Source: Bombilactobacillus apium (GTDB lineage: Bacteria; Bacillota; Bacilli; Lactobacillales; Lactobacillaceae). Taken from it: a stretch of DNA of 64,000 nucleotides. Below the pieces are notes generated by a model. The model did not search any database and was not told where the DNA came from. It saw only the letters and a program-made list of their open reading frames with translations. The stretch covers positions 217,760-281,759 of the forward strand of contig NZ_JABZEC010000003.1 of the NCBI RefSeq assembly GCF_013385145.1. Direction: 5' to 3'. The number at the start of each line of letters is the position of its first letter. Position 1 is the first letter of the stretch. This document shows, piece after piece, positions 1 through 8,668 of the stretch. A program made the translations under genes and the position numbers.

Positions 1-955
1 CCCCGATAGCGTACAAGAAACTCTCATAATACTTCATCGAAACTAAGAGCGCAATTAATAGTCCGAGAAGAGTAATCCCAATCGCTGCCCAATGGGGATT
101 GATCCGGGGAAACAAGTTCCGCAGATTTACGCCCGCCGAATAGGCATCAATAAAAGTGGTTGTGACCGTTGAAAAGACGACAATCAAAAGTGCGCCTAAT
201 CCTAATTGGGATTGAGCCAGAGCTCGACTTAAATCACTTTGCCCCGTGAATTGAACGATCACTAATCCTAAAATAAACATCACCAAACTACCCAAACAGT
301 AGCCACTAACACTAACTAGGCTGATCTTGCGGGGCTGACGCGTTTGTTGGGTATAGTCACCAATCAACGGTAACCAAGATAAAGCCATGGTTACATTTAA
401 CTCCACGGCATTGCCAAAAGTGATTTTCGGCAGTGCTCCCTGGCTGGTCTGCGGACTACGAAGAAGCAGAGTTCCCAGAAAAACAAGCATCGCACCGGCT
501 AGTAAGAGCACAAGCCAATTATTAACTTTTAATAACCAATTTTGTTTCAAAGACAAGATCAAAATGATCAAAACCGCGGCAATAACCGACATCATCAACA
601 CCGATTGGTAGTTAAATAATGATTGGGATAGACTATTCATCGCCAATTGAGCATTAACAATCATTACCGCTGTCCAGCCCAAAAGTTGGAGGACATTTAA
701 AACCGAAAACAAACGGATCCCCGTCTTTCCAAAGGCTAGCCCTGTAGCTTGAATTGCCGTCCGATGGTAGCGGGCCGATAGATAGCCGGCCGGCCAGAGA
801 AAAAGAAAACAGCCGATAAAATGTCCTAGAAAGATCGCCCCCAACGCGCGCCCAAATCCTAAAGGGGCTATTAAAGTTCCGGTTACAATTTCGGCAATTG
901 AAATTGCCGCCCCTAGCCAAAGTAAGAATAAACTCCCAGATTTACTTTCACCCAT
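1..955 (-). CDS. cytX: CytX-like NCS1-family transporter, partial (C-terminus outside window)
   Basis: The frame stays open from the start codon to the window edge and encodes a polytopic membrane protein of the purine-cytosine permease (NCS1) family. I read many hydrophobic segments; the N-terminal region has GAAISIAEIVTGTLIAPLG, and the middle has the motif LSWLPLIGDYTQ typical of CytX/CodB-like permeases. CytX proteins under thiamine control are thought to import the thiamine pyrimidine precursor hydroxymethylpyrimidine. Here the gene lies directly behind a TPP riboswitch, which supports that substrate. I chose the ATG at 955 because GGAGG lies about 11 bases upstream; ATGs at 964 and 973 are in frame. 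At least 318 residues are visible. Confidence 0.85.
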   Translation of the reverse strand, partial: MGESKSGSLFLLWLGAAISIAEIVTGTLIAPLGFGRALGAIFLGHFIGCFLFLWPAGYLSARYHRTAIQATGLAFGKTGIRLFSVLNVLQLLGWTAVMIVNAQLAMNSLSQSLFNYQSVLMMSVIAAVLIILILSLKQNWLLKVNNWLVLLLAGAMLVFLGTLLLRSPQTSQGALPKITFGNAVELNVTMALSWLPLIGDYTQQTRQPRKISLVSVSGYCLGSLVMFILGLVIVQFTGQSDLSRALAQSQLGLGALLIVVFSTVTTTFIDAYSAGVNLRNLFPRINPHWAAIGITLLGLLIALLVSMKYYESFLYAIG

Positions 956-980
956 GATCCTCATTGCCTCCATTTTTCTC

Positions 981-1017
981 AAAAAAAGAACTTTCCCGAC
1001 CTGAGCCCAGAAAGTCC
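981..1017 (-). terminator. Riboswitch-controlled intrinsic terminator before cytX
   Basis: Read on the minus strand, an 8-bp stem (GGACTTTC with GAAAGTTC) is followed at once by seven T residues. It sits between the TPP aptamer and the cytX start, so it is probably the expression platform: ligand-bound aptamer lets it form and stops transcription. Confidence 0.75.
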
Positions 1018-1043
1018 CCGAATTTTAAAAATTAATGGAGAAC

Positions 1044-1129
1044 TACACTTTCCTTCGCAAGTCTTAACTTAACAGGTTCAAAGGGATTGGCTTTTTGCCA
1101 TCTCAGCTCTTTTGAGCACCCCTAGTGTA
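1044..1129 (-). promoter_or_regulatory. TPP riboswitch (THI-box aptamer)
   Basis: The minus strand shows the conserved THI-box elements in order: ACACTAGGGGTGC, then GCTGAGATG, then CCCTTTGAACCTG, then the closing GCGAAGGAAAGTGT. ACACT at the 5' end pairs with AGTGT at the 3' end to make P1. This class binds thiamine pyrophosphate and normally shuts down thiamine synthesis or uptake genes. It controls the transporter gene immediately downstream. Confidence 0.95.
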
Positions 1130-1332
1130 TGCGTTATCAAATTCAGTTTAGCAACTCTTTCTTCTAAAAACAAGTGAAAATTTCTTCTTTTCCAAAAAGC
1201 ATTTTTCTCCAATTATTAATTTGAAAAAGAATTTGAGTCAAATTTCTTGTCAATTGCTAATTTATGTGCTAGCTTATAACCATACTAATTTTAAGAGGAA
1301 ATTCCTAAAGTTAGTTGTCGTATTTGGGTGGA

Positions 1333-1368
1333 AATAAGGGCCGACTTTTAGTCGGTCCTTATTCTTTT
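1333..1368 (+). terminator. Strong hairpin upstream of the ASCH gene
   Basis: Perfectly paired arms AATAAGGGCCGACT / AGTCGGTCCTTATT (one G-T pair) around a three-base loop, then CTTTTG. There is no gene ending on the plus strand upstream, so it is either an attenuator in the leader of the ASCH gene or the end of a short untranslated transcript. No T-box or riboswitch signature is visible between 1140 and 1330, and no ORF. Confidence 0.55.
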
Positions 1369-1433
1369 GAAATTAATTAAGAATTTTTCTACTCTAACTT
1401 TAAATTGGTTGCTAAAACTAGGGGGAGAAAATA

Positions 1434-1964
1434 ATGACTTTAGAAACCATCCAAAATCTTTATAATCCTCAATTGCCCACCCTTTTTCTAGCCCTTCATC
1501 CGCAAGCAAGCACGACCATCAGTAGTGGAAAGAAAATTATCGAATATCGCAAACGATTCTCGCGCCGGGAAAGTCAAATCTTCACTTATACAACTGGAAA
1601 ACAAGGCGCTGTCTCTCTTTTCCTACATACTGCTCCCCCTATCAAAACTTCAATCACTAAACTAAAGCAGATCGGAACTCTTCTTCAGCAAGATCCACTA
1701 GACGAAATTGAAAGTTATTTTGCTGGCCACCTGCAAGGTTATGCGTTACCAATTTTAGAAGTCAGCCAGCTGGCGCCAATTGCTCGTTCCACTTTACAAG
1801 AATACTATCCGCCACTGACCATCCCCCAAAGTTACTTTTTTCTTGATCGTCCCGAAAAAGAAAATTTAAAGAATTTCCTAATTAGCCAAGCAATTCAAAA
1901 TCACCGGGTAAATCCTTGGAATTTTTGGAAAACTCAGATTGCAACCCTTTTACAAGATCCCTAA
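1434..1964 (+). CDS. ASCH-domain (PUA-like fold) protein
   Basis: A 176-residue cytosolic protein. The N-terminal half has the pattern LFLALHPQASTTISSGKKI followed by EYRKRF and then IFTYTTG, which matches the ASCH/EVE-type PUA superfamily: a substrate- or RNA-binding pocket with a G-K-x-E/I-E-x-R-K-R loop. ASCH proteins are linked to RNA or modified-nucleotide metabolism, but the ligand here is unknown. The C-terminal 60 residues (ESYFAGHLQGYALPILEV onward) look like a family-specific extension. The ATG has AGGGGGAG eight bases upstream. The gene stands alone; a hairpin about 65 bases upstream may attenuate it. The function is inferred from fold only. Confidence 0.7.
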   Translation: MTLETIQNLYNPQLPTLFLALHPQASTTISSGKKIIEYRKRFSRRESQIFTYTTGKQGAVSLFLHTAPPIKTSITKLKQIGTLLQQDPLDEIESYFAGHLQGYALPILEVSQLAPIARSTLQEYYPPLTIPQSYFFLDRPEKENLKNFLISQAIQNHRVNPWNFWKTQIATLLQDP

Positions 1965-2066
1965 AAATATTTTCTGAGAAACAAATCCAAAGCCAAAGGA
2001 ACGGGCCCTCAACCCTAAGACAATAAGTCCAACTAGGGATCCGCTTAAAATCATCCCTAATTAAAC

Positions 2067-2103
2067 AAAAAAATGGTGCCGAATTTAATCGGCGCCATTT
2101 TTT
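2067..2103. terminator. Bidirectional terminator between ASCH gene and fba
   Basis: Arms AAATGGTGCCGA / TCGGCGCCATTT around a six-base loop, with A-rich and T-rich flanks on both sides, so it works for both converging genes. It sits 20 bp past the aldolase stop codon. Confidence 0.85.
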
Positions 2104-2122
2104 AATTAATTTAAATTGTAAT

Positions 2123-2989
2123 TTAGATAGAAGGTGTGTTGAACCAAGCAATCCGTTCTTTGACACAATCCTTGATTGCTTCAGTTCCTGGAGCCAATAA
2201 TTTACGAGGATCGTAACCTTTAGCGTCAACATCTTGGTCATGACCACCTTCGATGTATTCGCGGGTTGCTTTAGCAAAGGCCAATTGACATTCAGTGTTC
2301 ACGTTAACCTTGGAAATACCCATGGAAACAGCTTTCACGATTTGTTCCTTAGGAATACCGGAACCACCATGCAAGACTAATGGAGTCTTCACAGCAGCAG
2401 CAATTTCTTGCAAACGGTCAAAGTTCAAACCGGTCCAGTCATCTGGATAAACACCGTGGATGTTACCAATTCCACAAGCCAAGTAGTCAACGCCAGTAGC
2501 AGCTAAAGTTTCAGCTTCTTCAACGCTAGCTAATTCACCATCACCGGTAATTCCGTCTTCAGTTCCCCCAATGGAACCAACTTCGGCTTCAACAGAAATT
2601 CCCTTAGCATGAGCTAATTTAACAATTTCTTTAGTTTTTTCTAAGTTTTCTTCGAATGGTAAGTCATGACCATCGAACATTACAGAGTTGTAACCAACTT
2701 CGATACATTCTTTGGCAGCTTCGTAGTTTCCGTGATCCAAGTGCATAACAACAGGAACGGTAATTCCCATTGACTTGATAGTGTCTTGAACCAAATGTAA
2801 GCAAAGTTCATAGCCACCCATGTACTTAGCAGCACCCATTGATGTTTGAATCAAGATTGGGGTCTTAGTTTCTTGAGCAGCACCTAAAATTGCCCGGGTC
2901 CATTCCAAGTTATTGGTATTGAAAGCACCGACAGCATATTTACCAGCACGAGCTTTGTCAAAAATTTCGGTTCCATTTACTAAAGCCAT
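2123..2989 (-). CDS. fba: Fructose-bisphosphate aldolase, class II
   Basis: A 288-residue zinc-dependent aldolase that reversibly splits fructose-1,6-bisphosphate into dihydroxyacetone phosphate and glyceraldehyde-3-phosphate in glycolysis. HLDHG at residues 83-87 supplies the zinc ligand and catalytic aspartate. Further family marks are EAEVGSIGG, the glycine-rich VLHGGSG and the phosphate-binding KVNVNTE segment. Length and start agree with the family (MALVNGTEIF), with GGAGG seven bases before the ATG. It is monocistronic with its own terminator. Codon use is strongly biased, as expected for a highly expressed gene. Confidence 0.97.
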   Translation of the reverse strand: MALVNGTEIFDKARAGKYAVGAFNTNNLEWTRAILGAAQETKTPILIQTSMGAAKYMGGYELCLHLVQDTIKSMGITVPVVMHLDHGNYEAAKECIEVGYNSVMFDGHDLPFEENLEKTKEIVKLAHAKGISVEAEVGSIGGTEDGITGDGELASVEEAETLAATGVDYLACGIGNIHGVYPDDWTGLNFDRLQEIAAAVKTPLVLHGGSGIPKEQIVKAVSMGISKVNVNTECQLAFAKATREYIEGGHDQDVDAKGYDPRKLLAPGTEAIKDCVKERIAWFNTPSI

Positions 2990-3108
2990 GTTAATCCTCC
3001 TAAAAAAGAATCATAGATTTAACGTACAAAGCTATTTTACCGCAAAAGTAAAACCCTGAACACCAATTCAAGAGATGTAATCGATTTCTACTTTCAGAAA
3101 GTCGAAAC

Positions 3109-3468
3109 TTATTCTCCAGAGACGATTTTCACAGGAACATTACTATCAATAATCCCCGAATCATTTTGTAAAATAATTGCTGATGAACCGGCTTTTTGCG
3201 TTAATTTTAAATTCGAATCCAGATACATCTGGGAATTCTTCTTGACCCCGATCGGCCCCAAATTAGAATCGACCATTAAATAAAAATCGGGTAAGGAGAC
3301 TTCCTTGGGTACTAAAAGAAGGCGGAAATTAACATCGAAGGAACAACTGAGGGCATGCCGTTCATCAAAAGCGGTCCCGTCCTCCAAATCCAGTAAAATA
3401 TGATACTTGCTTAAATCTTTTTGCTCTAACTTAGCGACTACTTCGGGTTGAAAATTAATTTGTACCAT
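3109..3468 (-). CDS. HesB/IscA-like iron-sulfur biosynthesis family protein
   Basis: A small cytosolic protein (119 residues from the ATG at 3468) resembling the lactobacillal HesB/YqkB-like group: it opens with INFQPEVVAKLEQ, then a LLDLEDGTAF strand region and a CSFD stretch. It lacks the three-cysteine signature of true A-type Fe-S carriers, so a cluster-carrier role is doubtful. The frame is open upstream to 3558, but that part overlaps the hydrolase gene. I chose 3468, which leaves a 14-bp overlap with the upstream hydrolase and suggests translational coupling. It is the last gene of a three-gene minus-strand cluster. Confidence 0.6.
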   Translation of the reverse strand: MVQINFQPEVVAKLEQKDLSKYHILLDLEDGTAFDERHALSCSFDVNFRLLLVPKEVSLPDFYLMVDSNLGPIGVKKNSQMYLDSNLKLTQKAGSSAIILQNDSGIIDSNVPVKIVSGE

Positions 3469-4399
3469 GATTTTTGACCTCATTTTGAAAATATTTTTGT
3501 GTCCATTGGATAACTTTTTGGCGATACTTTTGGGGCTGCATTTGGTAGGACTGGGCATGTTTGGCTCCAGAAACTAACCAGAGTTTCTTTGGTCCGTGAT
3601 TATTATCATAATTTATACGGGCATGTTTGGTAGGAACAAAGTCATCTTTGGTCCCGTGAATAATAAAGAGGGGAATTCGGTTCTGGCGCAAGGTTTTTTT
3701 AGTATCAGCGGCATAAAAGTCATAATGAGCGATCGTTTTCGCGAAGAGATTAGCGGTCGGCAATAAAGGGAAACTCGGCAGATGGAATAAAGATTGTAAT
3801 TCATGTTGCAATTCGCCCTTGATGGAGGCATAACCACAATCTGTAATCGCGAACTTCACTTGTTTAGGCACCTTCAAGCCCAGATAATACATAACCTCAG
3901 CGGCGCCCATACTTAAGCCATACAAACCAATTTCTCCCTGCGGACCTTGTCTTTTTTGGACTTGTTTAATCCACCAGGCCAAATCGTCCCGATCTTGCCA
4001 GCCGTAACCAAGATACTTGCCTTGACTCATCCCTGCGGCCCGACCATCAGGTGTTAAAACATTATAACCAGCCTCATGGAATAATTGACTATACTGACCC
4101 ACGGTTAAACTATTATCTCCATAACCATGGACAACGACAATCGTTTTCTTAGTCGGCTGCGGGGCCGGATAATAACGGGCCTTCATTTTCAAACCATCAA
4201 AACTAGTTTGGGTCCATCTTTCCTGTTTTTGTTGACGGGCCCAGCGTTGAGTACTCGTTTCCGACGCATCAGAGCCCCGAGAACTATAGCCGCCCTTTTT
4301 GAAAGCAAAGTTAAACAAGTAGTAGGCTCCACCCAAGTCAGCTCCAACTAGTAAAACAATCAAGGTTCCCAAAGTAATTTTCCAAAATTTCTTTTTCAT
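3455..4399 (-). CDS. Membrane-anchored alpha/beta hydrolase
   Basis: 314 residues. An N-terminal hydrophobic segment (about residues 7-30, LGTLIVLLVGADLGGAYYLF) serves as a membrane anchor or uncleaved signal, with the hydrolase domain outside the cell. HGYGDNS is the oxyanion-hole region, LYGLSMGAAE carries the nucleophile serine (GxSxG), HGTKDDFVP the acid and GAKHAQSY the histidine. This is the YfhR/Bem46-like serine hydrolase group. The substrate is unknown. It starts 6 bp after the HAD gene stop and overlaps the following HesB-like gene, so the three are probably co-transcribed. Confidence 0.85.
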   Translation of the reverse strand: MKKKFWKITLGTLIVLLVGADLGGAYYLFNFAFKKGGYSSRGSDASETSTQRWARQQKQERWTQTSFDGLKMKARYYPAPQPTKKTIVVVHGYGDNSLTVGQYSQLFHEAGYNVLTPDGRAAGMSQGKYLGYGWQDRDDLAWWIKQVQKRQGPQGEIGLYGLSMGAAEVMYYLGLKVPKQVKFAITDCGYASIKGELQHELQSLFHLPSFPLLPTANLFAKTIAHYDFYAADTKKTLRQNRIPLFIIHGTKDDFVPTKHARINYDNNHGPKKLWLVSGAKHAQSYQMQPQKYRQKVIQWTQKYFQNEVKNHGTN

Positions 4400-4405
4400 T
4401 AATTA

Positions 4406-5053
4406 TCACTTAACCTGTTCTACAACATCCAATGGTGTCTGGGCTAAGCTGACTACACCAGCATTTGTTAACTCTTCAGCTGAGCCAAAGCCATACAAAA
4501 CACCAATGGTCGCAATTTGATTTTCTCGGGCACCTAAAACATCGGTATCACGATCGCCAACCATCAAAATATCTTGCGGATCTGTTAATTTTTCCGCTTG
4601 CATTGCGTGAGCAATCACATCTGCTTTATGCATTGTCTCCGATAAATCGGAACCATAAACTCCGGTAAAATAAACATTCAACTCTAAGTAATCAATAATT
4701 TGGTGTGCGAAAGATTCCGGCTTAGCGGTAGCGATATACAAGTTCTTGCCCCGTTCTTGCAACTGCTGTAACATAGGGACAACTTGCGGGTAAAGCTCCA
4801 TTTCCTGCCAACCCTGACGACCATATTCTACTTGAAAATCTTTAATTAATTTATGCGCCAAGGGACTTTGTGCCTTAATTTGACTGTATTTTTCAAAACT
4901 TTCCGTCAAGGGCGGCCCAATAAACTTTCGCAAAACATTATCTAAAGGAACCGTTAAATTCTCTTGTTGATAAATCTTACGCAAGGTATTCATAATCCCT
5001 TGGGCGCTATTAATAATGGTGCCATCTAAATCAAAAAACAAATTTTGAGTCAA
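4406..5053 (-). CDS. HAD-superfamily phosphatase (phosphoglycolate phosphatase-like)
   Basis: 215 residues. Motif I FFDLDGT contains the nucleophile aspartate, a four-helix cap follows (GIMNTLRKIYQQEN...FIGPPL), motif II is around ATAKPES, and motif IV is GDRDTDVLGA. This Gph/PgmB-like layout dephosphorylates small phospho-metabolites in the cytosol; the substrate cannot be read from sequence. The start is a TTG with GAGGAA five bases upstream, and no better ATG exists nearby. It heads the HAD, hydrolase and HesB-like cluster and is divergent from the P-type ATPase gene. Confidence 0.88.
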   Translation of the reverse strand: MTQNLFFDLDGTIINSAQGIMNTLRKIYQQENLTVPLDNVLRKFIGPPLTESFEKYSQIKAQSPLAHKLIKDFQVEYGRQGWQEMELYPQVVPMLQQLQERGKNLYIATAKPESFAHQIIDYLELNVYFTGVYGSDLSETMHKADVIAHAMQAEKLTDPQDILMVGDRDTDVLGARENQIATIGVLYGFGSAEELTNAGVVSLAQTPLDVVEQVK

Positions 5054-5128
5054 TCTTATTCCTCTTTCATCAATTATTTTATTATATAATATTAGTGATT
5101 CTGACAGTGAAAATATTGAGGTGTAATC

Positions 5129-7453
5129 ATGGAAGAAACTAATCTCACAACTGGTTTAACTACCGCTCAAGTGCAAGCGCAAAAGCAAGCGGGACAGTTA
5201 AACCAAACTCCGAACAATTCCACGCCAGTAACTATGATTATATCAAAAAATCTCTGCACATTATTCAACTTGATTAACCTAGTTTTGGCAGTCTTAATTT
5301 TTACAACCGGTAGTTACGCTAATCTGCTCTTTTTAGGCCCCGTTGTTGCCAATTTTTTAATCGGAACCTACCAAGAAGTCAAAGCCAAAAAAGAACTCGA
5401 CCAAATGACTTTTCTCAATCGCCAACAAGTTACTACCCGTCGTAACCGCCAGGAAGTCCCGATTTTTCAAGACGAACTGGTTCGCGGCGACTTAGTTTAC
5501 TTAAAACGCGGTGATCAAGTTCCAGCAGATGCTTTAGTACGCCAAACTCAACAAATTGAAGTTGACGAATCTAACTTAACGGGCGAATCGCGAGCAATTG
5601 CCAAGCAAGTTGGCGAGCAACTTCTTTCTGGAAGCATTATCACCGGTGGCCAAGCTTGGCTGCAATTGACCGCAGTTGGCTCTGAAAGTTTTGCCAACCA
5701 ATTAGCCGCCAATGCTCGCGATCAAAAACACGAAGTTTCCCAACTACTGCAGATCATCAACCGCATTATCCAATTAGTTACCTATACTATTATTCCTTTG
5801 GGCTTAATTTTATTTTTAACCGTCTATGGCCGCCACCATCAACTAAATTCTGCTATCCTTGGCACTTCAGCTTCGATGCTTGGCATGATTCCCCAAGGAT
5901 TAGTTCTTTTAACTTCGGTGGCTTTAGCCGTCGGGACAATGCACTTGAGCAAACACCAAGTGCTCGTTAAATCGATGACTGCTCTAGAATCTTTAGCACG
6001 CGTCGATACCCTTTGCCTCGACAAGACTGGCACGATCACCACGGGTGATTTACGGCTGCATGAAGTTATCTCCACCGCAGCTATTTCTTCAGATCAATTA
6101 CTGATTCGGGCACAGAAAATTATGTTAGCAACTCAGGAACAAAATGAGACCGCCCAAGCTATTTTAAAGAATTGTTCCTTCCAGCTTGATCTCCAACAGA
6201 TCTTGAGTGTGGTGCCTTTTTCCTCGGAACGAAAATGGTTGGCAGCTAACTTTGTTGATCAAAATTACTGGGCCTTAGGGGCGCCAACTTTCCTCTTAAC
6301 TGATCCCCAAGAATTAGCACAAGCTCAGCAATACGCGCAACAAGGCTTTCGGGTTTTGGCCCTCGTGCAAGCCAGTCAAGAAATTCAGAGTCATTTAACT
6401 TCCGGGCAACTTCAAGGTTTCCTCCTGATTAACGATGAGGTCCGACCCACTGCCCAAAATACCTTTAGCTATCTACGGACGCAGGGAATTACCCTCAAAG
6501 TTATTTCTGGTGATGATCCTCAAACTGTATCCAAGGTAGCGCAACAAGTTAAGTTACCCCAAGCTGAGCAGTATGTCGATATGTCAGAAATCGGTGCCAC
6601 CACTGACTTTAATGATCTCGTCGAAAAGTATACAATTTTTGGCCGGACTCTCCCCAACCAAAAACAAGAACTAATTACCGCTCTGCAAAACCAAAAGCAC
6701 AAGGTCGCAATGACTGGAGATGGCGTTAACGACGTCTTGGCGATGCGCCAATCAGACTGTGGGATTGCGATTGCCGGCAACAGTGATGCTGCCGAAAGTG
6801 CCGCCGATTTTGTCTTGCTCAATCAGGACTTTGATTCCTTGATTGAGGTTCTTAAAGAAGGACGACGGGTGATCAATAATATTGAACGTGTCGCTGCCCT
6901 ATATTTAATCAAAACCATGTATTCAGCTGCTTTAACGATTTTCTTTATTTTGATTCATACCAGTTATCCTTTTTATCCGGCGCAAATGACGCCGGTTAAT
7001 GCTATTACCGTGGGCATCCCGACTCTCTTCCTAGCTTTGCAACCAGATTTTCGTCCTCCTGAGGGCCGCTTCTTTCGTAACGTTTTGCAAGTCGCCTTGC
7101 CCGCAGCTCTAGAAATTACGGCTTTAGTCATGGGAATCATCGCTTGTGGGCGCGGATTCAATTGGTCCTTTAGCCAAACCTCAACTTTATCAGTCTGGGT
7201 CATTAGCTTGGTCAGTTTTGCGGCTTTATGGACAACTTCTCGTCCTTGGAATCGAGCCAATGTCTCTTTATTTCTCGGGCTCTTCTTGCTCAACCTAACT
7301 ATCTTTAGTTGGTGGGGGCGGTTCTTCAAAATTAGCGCCATCTTCTCCCCTCAACTGCGAGAACCGATTTTAATCTTACTCCTAGCTTTTTATCCAATCT
7401 TTTTAATTGTCCGCGAGCTAATTGTTCGCTATGTTTTACGAGTAAAACGCTAG
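5129..7453 (+). CDS. P-type cation-transporting ATPase (CtpE-like)
   Basis: 774 residues with the full P-type ATPase layout: two N-terminal membrane helices, actuator domain with TGES near residue 151, phosphorylation motif DKTGT near residue 298, nucleotide domain, hinge MTGDGVNDVLAM near residue 529, and a C-terminal membrane block. There is no N-terminal metal-binding CxxC domain and no CPx motif, so it is not a heavy-metal pump. The short nucleotide domain and overall order resemble the CtpE / Ca2+ or Mg2+ group. Ion specificity is an inference. AGGTG precedes the ATG. The gene is monocistronic and followed by a long-stem hairpin element. Confidence 0.85.
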   Translation: MEETNLTTGLTTAQVQAQKQAGQLNQTPNNSTPVTMIISKNLCTLFNLINLVLAVLIFTTGSYANLLFLGPVVANFLIGTYQEVKAKKELDQMTFLNRQQVTTRRNRQEVPIFQDELVRGDLVYLKRGDQVPADALVRQTQQIEVDESNLTGESRAIAKQVGEQLLSGSIITGGQAWLQLTAVGSESFANQLAANARDQKHEVSQLLQIINRIIQLVTYTIIPLGLILFLTVYGRHHQLNSAILGTSASMLGMIPQGLVLLTSVALAVGTMHLSKHQVLVKSMTALESLARVDTLCLDKTGTITTGDLRLHEVISTAAISSDQLLIRAQKIMLATQEQNETAQAILKNCSFQLDLQQILSVVPFSSERKWLAANFVDQNYWALGAPTFLLTDPQELAQAQQYAQQGFRVLALVQASQEIQSHLTSGQLQGFLLINDEVRPTAQNTFSYLRTQGITLKVISGDDPQTVSKVAQQVKLPQAEQYVDMSEIGATTDFNDLVEKYTIFGRTLPNQKQELITALQNQKHKVAMTGDGVNDVLAMRQSDCGIAIAGNSDAAESAADFVLLNQDFDSLIEVLKEGRRVINNIERVAALYLIKTMYSAALTIFFILIHTSYPFYPAQMTPVNAITVGIPTLFLALQPDFRPPEGRFFRNVLQVALPAALEITALVMGIIACGRGFNWSFSQTSTLSVWVISLVSFAALWTTSRPWNRANVSLFLGLFLLNLTIFSWWGRFFKISAIFSPQLREPILILLLAFYPIFLIVRELIVRYVLRVKR

Positions 7454-7464
7454 CTTAAATCAAT

Positions 7465-7576
7465 AAAAGAGCTCCTCAACTTTCTCGCTGTCCTTGTAGT
7501 AACTCCCAAAAACTAGACCCAAAATCTAACTTTGAGATCAGGACACTTAATAACGAAGAAATGAGGCGCTCTTTTT
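7465..7576. terminator. Long-stem structured terminator element after the P-type ATPase gene
   Basis: The outer arms AAAAGAGC-CCTCA and TGAGG-GCTCTTTT lie about 83 bases apart; inside them TGTCCT pairs with AGGACA. The plus strand ends in five T. A simple terminator would be 30-40 nt, so this may be a small folded RNA ending in its own terminator. A similar layout is found at 41521-41624. Confidence 0.55.
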
Positions 7577-7615
7577 AATTTTATTCAGGGAACTTTTTTC
7601 GGTGATTAATTTTTT

Positions 7616-8611
7616 TCAGTGAAAAACCTTTCCGGATGTTTCGGCTTCTTTTTGAAAGTCTGCCGGAATTTTTAAGCCTAACTTTTGGGCCTGCTTGAGA
7701 TTCAAGACTGGTTCACCATGTTTAAGATATCTAATCGCTGTGGTGGCTGGCTTTTTGTCGCCCCGTAAAATGGCGGCTGTTAATTTACCACTTTCTTCAC
7801 CCAACCGATATTGATTAATACTATAGGCCGCGACGCCACCTTGTTTAACCATCGTATCGACCGCTGGAAAAATCGGTTTGTGAACGGCATCGGCATTTTT
7901 TACCAAAGTCTGCATCGCCCCCGCGACCGTATTATCGGTAGTCACGATGACTCCTTCCACTTCGGTTAGCATTTGTTGGGAAACCTGATTCAAATCATTA
8001 CTATTAGCAATTGAATATGCTTTTAATTCCACATTATGACGTTTAGCTTCTTTAACAAATTCCGCTTCTTCAGTAACTGCAGAATTATCATTAGAAGTAT
8101 AGATAATTCCTAGCGTTTTAACATGCGGTAAAAACTTCAAAATCAGCCGAAACTGTTCTTTAATCGGGGCCCGATCACTCACTCCCGTAATATTAGCTCC
8201 GGGACGCTGATTATTTTTCACTAAGCCAGCTCCTTGAGGATTAGTTACTGCCCCCAAAACTACCGGAATCTTGGTTGTGGAGTTAGCTAAGGCTTGTGAA
8301 GCCGGGGTCGTAATCCCGAATAAAACATCTGCTCGATCACTGACTAATTTATGGGCCATCATTTGCAGGTTGCTTTGATCACCTTGCGCGTTCTGGTAGG
8401 CAATCGTTACATTCTTACCATCACGATAGCCTTCACGAGCCATCTGTTTACGAAAACCGGCGTAAATCTGATCCAGAGCTGGATGATGCATTAAAGTTAA
8501 GACACCTACTCGCGGTTTCGAAATTTTATTTGCGGGTTGATTACCCTTTTGGAAGTAACCTATTCCTAAACACAAAAGTAAAAGTGCAATTACGGTATAC
8601 ATTCTTTTCAT
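7616..8611 (-). CDS. trpX: TrpX-family ABC transporter substrate-binding protein
   Basis: 331 residues from the ATG at 8611 (the TTG at 8635 includes the AAGAGGT ribosome binding site). It has an N-terminal hydrophobic anchor (MYTVIALLLLCLGIG) and a periplasmic-binding fold of the COG2984 family: RVGVLTLMHHPALDQ, the GITTPASQALAN loop, then AVDTMVKQGGVAAYSINQY. This group binds aromatic amino acids (TrpX) or related ligands outside the membrane. The lipobox is imperfect (LLLC), so lipidation is uncertain. No permease or ATPase gene is adjacent, so it must work with a transporter encoded elsewhere. The leader upstream is structured and ends in a terminator. Confidence 0.8.
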   Translation of the reverse strand: MKRMYTVIALLLLCLGIGYFQKGNQPANKISKPRVGVLTLMHHPALDQIYAGFRKQMAREGYRDGKNVTIAYQNAQGDQSNLQMMAHKLVSDRADVLFGITTPASQALANSTTKIPVVLGAVTNPQGAGLVKNNQRPGANITGVSDRAPIKEQFRLILKFLPHVKTLGIIYTSNDNSAVTEEAEFVKEAKRHNVELKAYSIANSNDLNQVSQQMLTEVEGVIVTTDNTVAGAMQTLVKNADAVHKPIFPAVDTMVKQGGVAAYSINQYRLGEESGKLTAAILRGDKKPATTAIRYLKHGEPVLNLKQAQKLGLKIPADFQKEAETSGKVFH

Positions 8612-8668
8612 TATTAAATGACCTCTTTTCTTCAAAAATTCTGTCCATCAAAAACTATTTAAGCCAAG

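Noticed and set aside
654..920. 88-residue minus-strand ORF
   Set aside because: Out-of-frame shadow of the partial CytX gene, which reads through to the window edge.
1310..1375. T-box-like stretch (GGGTGGAAATAAGG) upstream of the ASCH gene
   Set aside because: Only the first seven bases resemble the motif; the antiterminator pairing and upstream stems are missing.
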